From positions 597,203-648,402 of the forward strand of contig NZ_JAJQMN010000001.1 of assembly GCF_028994775.1 (NCBI RefSeq): a stretch of 51,200 bases of DNA, given 5' to 3'. Each line of letters begins with the position of its first letter. Within the stretch, counting starts at the first letter, position 1. This stretch comes from Promicromonospora iranensis (GTDB lineage Bacteria > Actinomycetota > Actinomycetes > Actinomycetales > Cellulomonadaceae). Shown in pieces: positions 43,411 to 51,200 of the stretch. The translations under genes were made by a program, and so were the position numbers. The notes beneath the pieces are model-generated. The model had not been told where the DNA came from. It saw nothing but the letters and a program-made list of their open reading frames with translations, and made no database searches.

Positions 43411-46400
43411 TCAGTACTCGCTCTTCTTCTCCCAGTCCGCGTCGAAGACCCCGCCGTCGGCCACGGTCAGGTAGTCCCGGTACGAGACCGCCAGCAGCGC
43501 CTTCGGTACGTCCCGGAGCGCGAAGAGGCCCTGGTCGCCCCACGTGCCGGTGCGCCGGAAAACGAGCTGCCGGACGGCGGCGGTGATGTTCTCCTCGGGC
43601 AGGAACGCGCCGGTGAACTCGATCTCGACGGTGAGGCCGAGGGCCCGGTACTCCTTGACGTAGGCGTTGAACCAGCCCGCATCCTCGGCTTGCGACCGCG
43701 TGTACCCGAGCTTCGTGGCCCGCCCGCGGATCGTGAACGAGTCGCTGAGCCAGCCCTTGCGGGTCTCGATCACGCGGGCGGTGTCCGGCACGTCGGGCAG
43801 CAGCTCGGTGCCCTCGGCGTCGGCGCCCAGGCCCTGGTCGAACAGCGGCGTGATCTCGTAGTCGGCGAGGTGGGAGCGCCAGGCCGGCGCGCCGGTCTCC
43901 TCGTCGTCCCCGAGAGTCACGGCGTGCACCAGCGACACCCGCGCGTCGTCGGGCAGGGTGACGTCCTCGTCGGCGACGCCGATCAGGGAACCGGCGTCGC
44001 CGGGCCGGAACGTGACGGCCGCCCGTGCCTCGGCGTCGACGTCGGACGCACCCGGCAGCTCGGCGGCCCACACCAGGCGTGCGGCGAGGCGTGCCATCAG
44101 CGGGTGCCCCAGGACGAACTCGCGCCAGTCGGCGAAGCTCCAGGTACGACCGGTGACCATGGCCTCGCCGAAGCGCTGGGTCTGCAGCGCCACGACGGCC
44201 TTCAGCTCGGAGCGCGCCTGCTTGAGCTGCTGCTTCGCCTCGGCGTAGGCCTCGGCGTCGTCGGACGCACGCTGGGCCGGCAGGGCCTTGACGACCTTGC
44301 CCGCCGGGTTGCGCAGCTCCAGCGTGAAGGCGTCGGTGATGCGACCGGTGACGACCCGCTCGCCGTCGGGCGAACCGAGGTCCAGGCGCAGGATCCCGTC
44401 GTCGTCGAACCCGGCGGTCTGCACCGTCCGGTCGGCGAGCTGGTCCGCGTCCCAGCCGTTGCGGTCGGCGATGTCCTGGGCGAGCGCGGACGCCGTCTCC
44501 TGGACGCTGCGCTGCTTGAACCGGCGGGAGATCGCGAGCAGCTGCTGCACCGCTGCCCGGTCCCCGTTGGCGGCGAGCGCCCGCACCAGGTACTCGGCCT
44601 GCGCGCGGCGGCCCTTGTGGGCGGCGAAGTAGTGCTGGGCGGTCGTGGCGAGCTCGGCTCCGGGCATCCCGACCGTGAGCGCGAGCAGCCCCTTCTCCTG
44701 GGTGGCCGACCCGAGGTAGGTCGCCTGGTCCTGCCGGTACAGGGTCTTCCAGATGTCCTCGACGGTCTGGTCGGCCTGGTTGCCGTAGTACCCGGGGTAG
44801 CGCTTGATCGAGGCCTGGAGGCTGGTCCACCGCGACTGCGCGTGCTGGTCGGCGTACTCGCGCGAGTGCTCGACGGCGGGGTTGCGCGTGTCCTGGGCGA
44901 CCCAGGCCCGCAGCACGAACGAGCCGAGCGCGGCCTGGGAGGTGGTGTCGAGCAGGCCGACGTAGCGGGCGATCAGCCCGTCGCCGCTCGGCGACTTCAG
45001 CTTGGTGGCCAGCACCACCCACCAGCGCACGACGTCACGCGGCACGACAGCGCCCTGTTCACCGGCGGAGCCGGCCCAGCGCACCTCGGGGAGCTGGTCG
45101 AACGGGAACCAGCCGAGGCTCGCGGGCAGCTTGCCCTTCAGGCCCTTGGTGGCCTCCGCCTGCAGGACCGCGGGTGCGAGGTCGGCGGAGATGTCGTCGC
45201 CCAGGGTCTCCAGCGCGGAGAGCAGGCTTGCCCGTGCCGCCTCCCGGCGCTCCTTCGTGAGGGCGGCCCGCAGAGCGGGCACCGCGACCGGGTCGCCGAT
45301 CCGCGCGAGCCAGGCGGCGGCCGAGGCACGCACCTCGGCCTTGGGGTCAGCGAGCGCCTGCTCGGCGAGGCTCCGTGCGCCGGTGTGTGCCTCCAGCGCC
45401 TCCTGCGCGGCGCGGCGGTGGGTCTTGCCGGTACCCAGCGCGAGCGTCGTGAGCTGGGCCAGCAGGCTCGGCGGGACGACGGGGAACTCGCGCAGCACCC
45501 GCAGCGCGGTGCCGGTGCCCCCGCGGTACTTCTCGTCCGTGCCGAGGTAACGGCCCAGGACCTCGGGGCGTTCGGCGAAGTAGGGCCAGACCATGGACGG
45601 CGCGAGCGTCTCGCCGCCCCACCAGGTCTGGAACACCATGTCGCAGATCTGCTCGTCGGGCTTCCGCACCCCGGCCCGCACGAGGCCGTCGTGGACCTGG
45701 CGCAGGTCGGTGGACTGGTCGAGGTACGGGCGCAGGGCCCAGACGAAGTGGGGCTGTGCCTCCCCGTCCCGGAGCGCGAGCACGCGGACGGCCAGCATGA
45801 GGCCGGGCTCGGCGAACAGCGTGCGGAGCTCGCCGGCGACCCACTGGAAGAGCACGGCGTTGCGGAGGCGCGTCTTGTTCGTGGTGGTCACGACGCCGGT
45901 CACCCGGTCGGGGACGGCCGCGAGGTCGGCGTCCGTGATCGACTGGAGGTCCTTGAGGTTGCGCCGCGCGCGTTCGGCCCAGTACTTGTTCGCGTCGCCG
46001 CCGTGCGTGGCGAGGTCGAGCTGCACGCGCGCCTTGGCGATCTGCTCGTCGAGCAGCGTACGGGCGCCGGCGGCCCAGCCGGGTTCCACCACCGGGTCGG
46101 CCAGCGGCTCGTAGCCGGGGACCTCGATCGTGAGGTCCGTACCCGCGCCCGGGCCGGCGTCGTCCAGGGCGCGGGACCGCTCCACCGTCTGCTCCAGGAG
46201 CCGTACGCGTGCGGTCTGGCCGGCGGGCACCTTGCCGTCGGTGTCCCGGAGCGCTGCCAGCGCCTCGTCGAGCGCGTCGATGCCCCCGTCCAGGGCGACC
46301 AGCCGGGTCACCGCCTCGCTCAGCTGTCCGGTCGGGATCGTGGTGAGGTGGGGCCGCAGCAGCGCTACCTGCGCAACGTCGTCGTGCGCGGCCAGGTGGT

Positions 46401-47226
46401 TCAGGGCGCTCGTCCGGACGCCCTTCGCCTTGTCCACGGCGAGCGTCGCCACGATCTCGACCAGTCCGGCCTCGGCCGTGCGCTTGCCGATGCGCGTCAG
46501 CACCTCCTGCTTGCCGTGCGCGCCGAGCCCGTTGGTGACGTCGGCGAGCGTGCCGACGTGCTGGGTCACGTACTGGTCGAACTCCGGACGCCCGGCCATG
46601 GCCTCGCGCGGATCCCGGTACCAGGAGCGCTCGTTGGCCCTCCGGTACAGGATCGCCGTGAGGACGGTGCTCGCCGCGTCGGCGGCGGGGATGCCGCCCT
46701 CGACGGCCACCTGCTCCAGGAGGGCGGGGAGCCACCGGTCGGCGACGCCGGGTTGCGGCTTGGCGTGGTTGTGGCCGTGGCTCGTCCCCCGCCGGGCGCC
46801 GTCGTACACCAGGACGTAGAACCACGCGGGGACGACGGCGGGCACCTCGGAGGTGTCCAGCACGTGCGCGAGCAGCCTGCCCATGCGGGCGAGGACCGGC
46901 ACGTCGGCCGACGCGTAGAGGCGTCCGCGCGCCGCGACGCCGACGTCGATGTTCCAGCCCTTGTGCACCGCCGCCACCTGCTTGACGACGTCGGGCGACA
47001 CCCACCGTGACCAGAGCTGGAACGGAGCGCCGAACAGGGCGTCCAGGTCCACGGTGCCCGGCTGCTGCACGTTCATCAGCACCTCGGGTGTCGCCCCGTG
47101 GAGCACGTACCCGACCGCGTCGTCGTACAGGCCGAGGCCGTGCAGCTTCAGCGGGGCCAGTGCGTCGCGCACCGCCTTGGCCGCCACGTCGCCGCCCTTG
47201 ACCCGGTCCACCAGTTCCTGCAGCAT
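43411..47226 (-). CDS. yehI: DUF4132 protein with HEAT-like repeats (YehI-like)
   Basis: 1,271 residues. Much of the protein is a helical solenoid (about 250-700), with HEAT-like units such as PKAEVRASAAAWLARIGDP followed by VAVPALRAAL. The C-terminal DUF4132 domain (about 930-1130) is recognised by QRFGEAMVTGRTWSFADWRE and FVLGHPLMARLAARLVW. E. coli YehI (MolR) has the same domain. First gene of the cluster; it probably serves as a scaffold or receptor for the MoxR complex. ATG 47226 has AGGA five bases upstream; the GTG at 47253 is possible. Confidence 0.82.
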   Translation of the reverse strand: MLQELVDRVKGGDVAAKAVRDALAPLKLHGLGLYDDAVGYVLHGATPEVLMNVQQPGTVDLDALFGAPFQLWSRWVSPDVVKQVAAVHKGWNIDVGVAARGRLYASADVPVLARMGRLLAHVLDTSEVPAVVPAWFYVLVYDGARRGTSHGHNHAKPQPGVADRWLPALLEQVAVEGGIPAADAASTVLTAILYRRANERSWYRDPREAMAGRPEFDQYVTQHVGTLADVTNGLGAHGKQEVLTRIGKRTAEAGLVEIVATLAVDKAKGVRTSALNHLAAHDDVAQVALLRPHLTTIPTGQLSEAVTRLVALDGGIDALDEALAALRDTDGKVPAGQTARVRLLEQTVERSRALDDAGPGAGTDLTIEVPGYEPLADPVVEPGWAAGARTLLDEQIAKARVQLDLATHGGDANKYWAERARRNLKDLQSITDADLAAVPDRVTGVVTTTNKTRLRNAVLFQWVAGELRTLFAEPGLMLAVRVLALRDGEAQPHFVWALRPYLDQSTDLRQVHDGLVRAGVRKPDEQICDMVFQTWWGGETLAPSMVWPYFAERPEVLGRYLGTDEKYRGGTGTALRVLREFPVVPPSLLAQLTTLALGTGKTHRRAAQEALEAHTGARSLAEQALADPKAEVRASAAAWLARIGDPVAVPALRAALTKERREAARASLLSALETLGDDISADLAPAVLQAEATKGLKGKLPASLGWFPFDQLPEVRWAGSAGEQGAVVPRDVVRWWVVLATKLKSPSGDGLIARYVGLLDTTSQAALGSFVLRAWVAQDTRNPAVEHSREYADQHAQSRWTSLQASIKRYPGYYGNQADQTVEDIWKTLYRQDQATYLGSATQEKGLLALTVGMPGAELATTAQHYFAAHKGRRAQAEYLVRALAANGDRAAVQQLLAISRRFKQRSVQETASALAQDIADRNGWDADQLADRTVQTAGFDDDGILRLDLGSPDGERVVTGRITDAFTLELRNPAGKVVKALPAQRASDDAEAYAEAKQQLKQARSELKAVVALQTQRFGEAMVTGRTWSFADWREFVLGHPLMARLAARLVWAAELPGASDVDAEARAAVTFRPGDAGSLIGVADEDVTLPDDARVSLVHAVTLGDDEETGAPAWRSHLADYEITPLFDQGLGADAEGTELLPDVPDTARVIETRKGWLSDSFTIRGRATKLGYTRSQAEDAGWFNAYVKEYRALGLTVEIEFTGAFLPEENITAAVRQLVFRRTGTWGDQGLFALRDVPKALLAVSYRDYLTVADGGVFDADWEKKSEY

Positions 47227-47348
47227 CTCGTTCCTCACCCAGCCGTCGGTCACAGGGCAGACCTCGCCCCTGTGACGCACCGCATCAGCAGCGCGCGCCA
47301 CAAGGTAGCGGTCACCACTGACACGCCGGCACCCCTGACCTGCACGGT

Positions 47349-47404
47349 CGGCAGGACGTCAGGTCGTCGGCACTCCGGGTCTCCGATCTCCTGACGTCCT
47401 GCCG
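47349..47404 (-). terminator. 15-bp inverted repeat after aspS
   Basis: Perfect 15-bp arms (47349-47363 and 47390-47404) with a 26-base loop, 22 bases after the aspS stop at 47427 and before the DUF4132 gene. It probably ends the aspS transcript and separates it from the five-gene cluster. Confidence 0.6.
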
Positions 47405-47426
47405 GCCACGGGCGGTCAGGTCCCGG

Positions 47427-48824
47427 CTACGGGGTCAGGCGGTGCAGGTCGCGCGGGAACGGCGTCACCTCACGGACGTTGGCCGCCCCGACGAGGCGCG
47501 CCACCCAGCGCTCCAGGCCGATCGCGAACCCGCCGTGCGGCGGCATCCCGTGCCGGAACGCGGCGAGGTACGACGCGTACGACGCCGGGTCCTCGCCTCG
47601 CGCCTCGATCGCCGCGACGTAGTCGGCGTAGCGGTGCAGCCGCTTGCCCCCGGTGACCAGCTCGAGGCCGCGGAACAGCAGGTCGAAGCTGTTGCTCCAC
47701 CGTTCGCCCCCGGGCGCCCCGTCCGGCGCGGTGCCCGATCCGGGCTCGGGGTGCGTGTAGAACGGCCGCTTCGCCATGGGGTAGCCCTCGACGGCGACGA
47801 AGTCGGACCCGTGCTCGGCCAGGGCCCACTCCCCCAGCGCGCGTTCGTGCTCCGGGGCGAGGTCCGGCTCGTCGGACGGCGCCCCGACCAGTGCCAGGGC
47901 GTCGGCGAAATGGAGCACCGGGATCTGTGCCGGCACCTCGGGCACCTCGACGCCCAGGCGTTCGGCGGCTCCCGAGTCGCGCACGGCGTCGGCCATCCCG
48001 GCGAGCACGTCACGCAGCACCGCCAGCACGTCGCGGTGGTCCCGGACGAACCCGAGCTCGACGTCGAGCGAGCGGTACTCCGCGAGGTGCCGCACCGTGT
48101 CGTGCGGTTCGGCGCGGAAGACCGGCCCCACCTCGTAGACCCGCTCGAAGACGCCGACCATCTGCTGCTTGTAGAACTGCGGCGACTGCGCCAGGTACGC
48201 GGGCCGGCCGAAGTAGTCGACGGGGAACACGTTCGCCCCCGACTCGGTAGCGGTGCCCACGAGCTTGGGCGTGCAGATCTCCGTGAAGCCGGCCGCGTCC
48301 AGCGTGGCGCGGAAGCCGCGCAGGCTCGCCGCCGCGACCTCCCACCGCGCCTTCTGCGCGGGATGCCGCCAGGCGACCGCCGCGTGGTCGAGCAGCGTGG
48401 GCAGCCCGGCCGTCAGCGCCGGCCGCCACAGCTCCACCGGCGGGGTCTCGGCGGCGTCTGTGAGCGGCGTGATCACGGGCGCCGTGACCTCCACTCCGGC
48501 AGGCGCCTGCGGGTTCGCGGTCACCGTGCCGGTCACCTCGACGGTGGTCTCCTCCGGCGGCACCTGGGGTGCCACGGAACCAGGACCGGACCGCACCACC
48601 ACCTGCGCCAGGCCCGTGCGGTCCCGCAGCACGAGGAACGTCACCGTCGCCAGCTCACGACGGCGGTGGACCCAGCCCTGCAGTCGCACCGACGAACCCG
48701 GGGCCGCGGCGGCGAGGTCACGCGCCAGCGTGCGAGCCGGCTGGTGAGCGGGCCTGGCGGCAGGGGCGGCAGGAACAGCAGCGGCAGAAGCAGACGCCGC
48801 AGGGGTTCGCGAAGGTGGTCTCAT
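47427..48824 (-). CDS. aspS: Archaeal-type aspartyl-tRNA synthetase (Asp/Asn-tRNA)
   Basis: 465 residues. N-terminal OB anticodon-binding domain (about 40-135: SVRLQGWVHRRRELATVTF) after a 35-residue Ala/Pro-rich extension. The class II catalytic domain has motif 1 around GFTEICTPKLVGTATESGAN, motif 2 FRAEPHDTVRHLAEYRSLDV and motif 3 GGFAIGLERWVARL. It lacks the bacterial GAD insertion, so it is the archaeal/short type that may be non-discriminating (Asp-tRNA-Asn). A translational T-box lies directly upstream, and ATG 48824 has GGAGG four bases before it. Archaeal-type AspRS in actinobacteria is a sign of old transfer. Confidence 0.9.
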   Translation of the reverse strand: MRPPSRTPAASASAAAVPAAPAARPAHQPARTLARDLAAAAPGSSVRLQGWVHRRRELATVTFLVLRDRTGLAQVVVRSGPGSVAPQVPPEETTVEVTGTVTANPQAPAGVEVTAPVITPLTDAAETPPVELWRPALTAGLPTLLDHAAVAWRHPAQKARWEVAAASLRGFRATLDAAGFTEICTPKLVGTATESGANVFPVDYFGRPAYLAQSPQFYKQQMVGVFERVYEVGPVFRAEPHDTVRHLAEYRSLDVELGFVRDHRDVLAVLRDVLAGMADAVRDSGAAERLGVEVPEVPAQIPVLHFADALALVGAPSDEPDLAPEHERALGEWALAEHGSDFVAVEGYPMAKRPFYTHPEPGSGTAPDGAPGGERWSNSFDLLFRGLELVTGGKRLHRYADYVAAIEARGEDPASYASYLAAFRHGMPPHGGFAIGLERWVARLVGAANVREVTPFPRDLHRLTP

Positions 48825-48989
48825 CAGTCCTCCAGAGAGCGAAGGCCCTGGAGGAGCGGGCGGGGGCTAGGTCGCGGTGCCACCACTCCTTCGCCGGGAG
48901 ACCCCGGCCTCTCGTCGGTACGCCGCACGCGCGGGCAGGGCGCTCGCCCGGTCACCCGGGCCGAGGGTCGTCACGCCTCACGCTCGCCG
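48825..48989 (-). promoter_or_regulatory. Translational T-box leader of aspS
   Basis: The minus strand carries AGTGGTGGCACCGCGACC, matching the T-box core (AGGGTGGNACCGCG; TGGCACCGCG at 48873-48882). The variable base is C, able to pair with discriminator G73 of tRNA-Asp and tRNA-Asn. Downstream, TCCTCCAG (48848-48855) pairs with CTGGAGGA (48828-48835), an 8-bp hairpin that buries the Shine-Dalgarno four bases before ATG 48824. Uncharged tRNA should open it. A candidate specifier GAC (Asp) lies in GTGACGACC at 48974-48966. The -10 element TAACGT at 49001-48996 predicts a start near 48989 and a leader of about 165 bases. Stem I would be very short. Confidence 0.8.
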
Positions 48990-48995
48990 GCACAC

Positions 48996-49001
48996 ACGTT
49001 A
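48996..49001 (-). promoter_or_regulatory. -10 element of the aspS T-box leader
   Basis: TAACGT (TANNNT) on the minus strand, about seven bases before the presumed leader start. No obvious -35 element. Confidence 0.4.
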
Positions 49002-49074
49002 TGCCCGACGGCGAAGGCCTCGCCACACGTTTTCCGCGCCCCCGCACGAGCCGTCACGGAGGACGTCGACGCCG

Positions 49075-49944
49075 TCACGCGCCCGTGCCGAGCCATTCCC
49101 GCACGGCACGGCCGACGGCGTCGGCGTCCTCCAGCGGCACCAGGTGACCGCGACCGGCGAACTTCACCACCTCGGGCTCGCCGGGAAGTGCCGCGCGGAG
49201 CCGCGCGGCCTGCTCGAACGGGATCCACGGGTCGTCCAGGGCCCAGCCGATGCGGACCGGGCAGCGCACCTGGCCGAGGCCGCTCACGATCGGCGCGGTG
49301 TCGGCGGGCGAGAGCTGTGCGATCTGCCGGTAGAACGCGGCCTGACCGGCCCCGTCGAGCCAGGGCTCCGCGAGCGCCTTGACCGCGGCGTCGGACAGGC
49401 CGTGGTTCGCCGCACCGGCGATGTACTCCTTGACGAGGGCGGCGTGCAGCGGGCCGGGCACCGCCGCGAAGACCGCCTCGTTCTCGGCCACGAGCCGGAA
49501 GAACGGCGATCCCCACGGCTCCAGCGTCACGATGTCGAGCAGGAACAGGCCGGCGACGTCGACGTCCTCCAGGAGGTGCGCGCCGAGCGCCACCGCTCCC
49601 CCGATGTCGTGCGCCACCACCTGGGGCCGGTCCAGGGACCAGTGCCGCAGGAGGGCCGCGAACCGCCGTCGCTGGGCGACGAGGTCGACCGGGTCCGCGA
49701 CGTCCTTGGACGACGCGCCGTACCCGGGCATGTCCCACAGGAACACGCGATGGTCCTGGCTCAGCGCCAGCGCGACCGGTTCCCACACCCGCACCGACCA
49801 CGGGGTGCCGTGGCACAGCACGACGTCGCCCACCGGCGGCCGGCCTGTCGGCTCCAGCCCGTAGGTCGCGACGCGGGTACCGCCGACGTCGACGAAGACG
49901 GGCGCGGGCAGGCCGGACGGCGAAGCAGACCGTGCAACAGACAT
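49075..49944 (-). CDS. Alpha/beta hydrolase, epoxide-hydrolase/dehalogenase type
   Basis: 289 residues. HGTPWSVRVWEPVA forms the oxyanion HGxP loop; VVAHDIGGAVALGAHLL puts Asp, not Ser, at the nucleophile elbow (about residue 115), as in epoxide hydrolases and haloalkane dehalogenases; the His is in AGRGHLVPLED and a helical cap lies between. The residue after the nucleophile is Ile where dehalogenases have Trp, so epoxide hydrolase-like activity is a little more likely. ATG 49944 follows TACCGT by six bases: leaderless. Confidence 0.82.
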   Translation of the reverse strand: MSVARSASPSGLPAPVFVDVGGTRVATYGLEPTGRPPVGDVVLCHGTPWSVRVWEPVALALSQDHRVFLWDMPGYGASSKDVADPVDLVAQRRRFAALLRHWSLDRPQVVAHDIGGAVALGAHLLEDVDVAGLFLLDIVTLEPWGSPFFRLVAENEAVFAAVPGPLHAALVKEYIAGAANHGLSDAAVKALAEPWLDGAGQAAFYRQIAQLSPADTAPIVSGLGQVRCPVRIGWALDDPWIPFEQAARLRAALPGEPEVVKFAGRGHLVPLEDADAVGRAVREWLGTGA

Positions 49945-49950
49945 ACGACG

Positions 49951-49956
49951 ACGGTA
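49951..49956 (-). promoter_or_regulatory. TANNNT -10 element of the hydrolase gene
   Basis: TACCGT on the minus strand, six bases before ATG 49944; leaderless spacing. Confidence 0.5.
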
Positions 49957-49990
49957 GCCCGAAGGTCGGCCGACGGAGTTTCAGTCGAGG

Positions 49991-50006
49991 GTTAGGTAGA
50001 CCTAAC
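49991..50006. promoter_or_regulatory. DtxR/IdeR iron box before hmuO
   Basis: GTTAGGTAGACCTAAC is a near-perfect palindrome with the TTAGG / CCTAA halves of the DtxR/IdeR operator. It covers the -35 region of a promoter with -10 TATGCT at 50016-50021. Iron-loaded IdeR should block transcription. Confidence 0.8.
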
Positions 50007-50015
50007 TCCGGTTGC

Positions 50016-50021
50016 TATGCT
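50016..50021 (+). promoter_or_regulatory. -10 element of hmuO
   Basis: TATGCT, 17 bases after a weak -35 position that falls inside the iron box. The start would be near 50028, giving a leader of about 47 bases. Confidence 0.5.
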
Positions 50022-50074
50022 CGCGACGTGATGACAGTTTGTCAGCACGCTGCCGCCGCGTCGGAGGAGAATCC

Positions 50075-50725
50075 ATGAGCCTGCCCGTCGAGGAAGAGAC
50101 CCCGCTGTCCGCCCTCCTGCGTGAGGGCACGCGTGCCGACCACGGCGCCGCCAACTCCGAGGACTTCATCGAGCAGCTCATGTCCGGCGCGCTGAACCGC
50201 GCGGCCTACGCCGATCTCTCGGCCCAGCTGCTCGTGGTCTACGAGGCGCTCGAAGAGGCGAGCACGGCGGTGCGCGACGACGAGCGGGGCGCCGGCCTCG
50301 TCTTCCACGAGCTCACGCGCGTCCCGGCGATCGAGCGGGACCTCGCGTTCCTGTACGGGCCGTCGTGGCGCGAGGAGATCCGGATCCTGCCGTCCACCCG
50401 GGACTACGCGGACCGGGTGCGCGAGGTCAGCGGAAGCCTGCCGCACTATGCGGCGCACTCCTACACCCGATACCTGGGCGACCTGTCGGGCGGACAGATC
50501 GTCAAGCGCATGATGAAGCAGCACTACGGCCTCGATGAGGGCGGGGTGGACTTCTACACGTTCCCCGACATCCCGAAGATCAAGGTGTTCAAGGACGCGT
50601 ACCGCGGCCAGCTCGACAGCCTCGAGCTGGACGAGGACGAGGTGGCCACCACGCTCGCGGAGGCGCACCACGCCTTCCACCTGAACCGCGTCGTGTTCGC
50701 CGAGCTGGCCGCGATCCACTGCTGA
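50075..50725 (+). CDS. hmuO: Biliverdin-producing heme oxygenase
   Basis: 216 residues. All-helical heme oxygenase: proximal His near residue 23 in LREGTRADHGAANSEDF, distal helix with YLGDLSGGQIVKRMM, and FYTFPDIPKIKVFKDAYR near 165-182. It opens heme with electrons from a reductase to give biliverdin, CO and Fe2+, freeing iron from host or soil heme. The iron box upstream fits DtxR-controlled hmuO of Corynebacterium. ATG 50075 has GGAGGAG five bases upstream; earlier in-frame starts lack family similarity. Confidence 0.93.
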   Translation: MSLPVEEETPLSALLREGTRADHGAANSEDFIEQLMSGALNRAAYADLSAQLLVVYEALEEASTAVRDDERGAGLVFHELTRVPAIERDLAFLYGPSWREEIRILPSTRDYADRVREVSGSLPHYAAHSYTRYLGDLSGGQIVKRMMKQHYGLDEGGVDFYTFPDIPKIKVFKDAYRGQLDSLELDEDEVATTLAEAHHAFHLNRVVFAELAAIHC

Positions 50726-50881
50726 CCGGCACAACCCGGTTGGTAGTGATCGTCACGTCGCCGTGGAGCAGACCAAGCGGGACGAGCGGCCCGCATCTCG
50801 ACCGATGACCCATCTCACATGTTGAGAATCCTCACAGCCTGAACCTGTCACGAATTCCGGCCGCCGGTGGTCGGATTGAGT

Positions 50882-51200
50882 ATGAACACCACCGAACGTC
50901 GGATCTCAACGACAGTGCTGGTCATCGGGACGGGCGGGTCGGGCCTGCGGGCCGCGATCGAGCTCGCGGAACAGGGTGTCGATGTGCTGGCCCTCGGCAA
51001 GCGGCCGCGCATGGACACCCATACGTCGCTCGCGGCGGGCGGGATCAACGCAGCGCTCGGCACGATGGACGCGGAGGACAGCTGGCAGCAGCACGCCGCG
51101 GACACCATCAAGGAGAGCTACTTCCTGGCCAACCCCCACACCGCCGAGATCGTCGCGAAGGGCGCCGCACAGGGCATCGCCGACCTCGAGCGGTACGGCA
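50882..51200 (+). CDS. Fumarate reductase/succinate dehydrogenase-type flavoprotein (N-terminal part)
   Basis: 106 codons to the window edge. TTVLVIGTGGSGLRAAIELAE is a dinucleotide-binding Rossmann motif for FAD; HTSLAAGGINAALGTMDAED and SWQQHAADTIKES continue the SdhA/FrdA/NadB pattern, including the His that binds FAD covalently in SdhA and FrdA (in DTHTS). L-aspartate oxidase (NadB) has the same start and cannot be excluded from this piece. ATG 50882 has only a weak GGA upstream. A small inverted repeat TCTCA / TGAGA lies about 70 bases before it. Confidence 0.8.
   Translation, partial: MNTTERRISTTVLVIGTGGSGLRAAIELAEQGVDVLALGKRPRMDTHTSLAAGGINAALGTMDAEDSWQQHAADTIKESYFLANPHTAEIVAKGAAQGIADLERYG

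Noticed and set aside
39246-47010. Very long plus-strand open frames (over 1,000 codons) opposite the yeh-like genes
   Set aside because: High GC removes stop codons on the opposite strand. The minus frames carry MoxR, VWA and DUF motifs, whereas the plus frames are Arg/Pro/Gly-rich without domains.

Overview
The window is chromosomal DNA of a high-GC actinobacterium. Gene content (IdeR-type iron box before a heme oxygenase, bacterial type-A RNase P RNA, many leaderless GTG genes, a translational T-box, LuxS, a SulP permease) fits Micrococcales, most likely near Cellulosimicrobium, Isoptericola or Promicromonospora. That placement is inference; no 16S or marker phylogeny is available here.

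Positions 1 to about 22,850 are accessory DNA. At the left edge lies a Trypco2 protein followed by a trypsin/NB-ARC/TPR protein, a pair known from bacterial conflict systems. After small unknown genes and a perfect 19-bp hairpin comes what looks like an integrative mobilizable element of about 18 kb. Its cargo is a CBASS anti-phage operon (CapV phospholipase, CD-NTase with C-terminal Gly, Cap2 E1-E2 fusion, no Cap3), followed by a TrmO-like protein with an XRE-TPR regulator, an unknown gene with a HAD phosphatase, a winged-helix replication-type protein with tandem repeats upstream, a 23-residue microprotein with a perfect Shine-Dalgarno, and a DUF2971 protein. Its mobility set is a MobF relaxase-helicase, an excisionase, a small regulator and a tyrosine integrase. 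The integrase ends 23 bp before the 3' end of rnpB. A 24-bp near-identical repeat at 4774-4797 and 22802-22825, plus clusters of TGCGGAC, mark possible element ends.

From rnpB (22868-23271, minus) to the right edge the DNA is ordinary chromosome: tautomerase, yaaA, MFS exporter, histidine phosphatase, zinc-ribbon coiled-coil protein, Nif3-like protein, SulP transporter, the luxS-mtnN pair (methyl-cycle recycling and AI-2), and a dialkylglycine decarboxylase gene divergent from its LysR regulator, as in Burkholderia dgdA/dgdR. A family A DNA polymerase without an evident exonuclease domain follows.

From 36287 to 47226 a five-gene block (DUF4132, MoxR AAA+ ATPase, DUF5682, VWA, SWIM), four of its genes joined by 4-bp overlaps, matches the gene set of Escherichia coli yehI-yehL-yehM-yehP-yehQ. 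It is a conserved system of unknown function and the best candidate here for undescribed biology.

The right end holds an archaeal-type aspartyl-tRNA synthetase under a T-box leader whose last hairpin hides the Shine-Dalgarno, an alpha/beta hydrolase, an iron-regulated heme oxygenase and the start of a fumarate reductase/succinate dehydrogenase-type flavoprotein. Many genes show TANNNT followed 6 or 7 bases later by the start codon, the mark of leaderless transcripts; this pattern was used to choose several starts.
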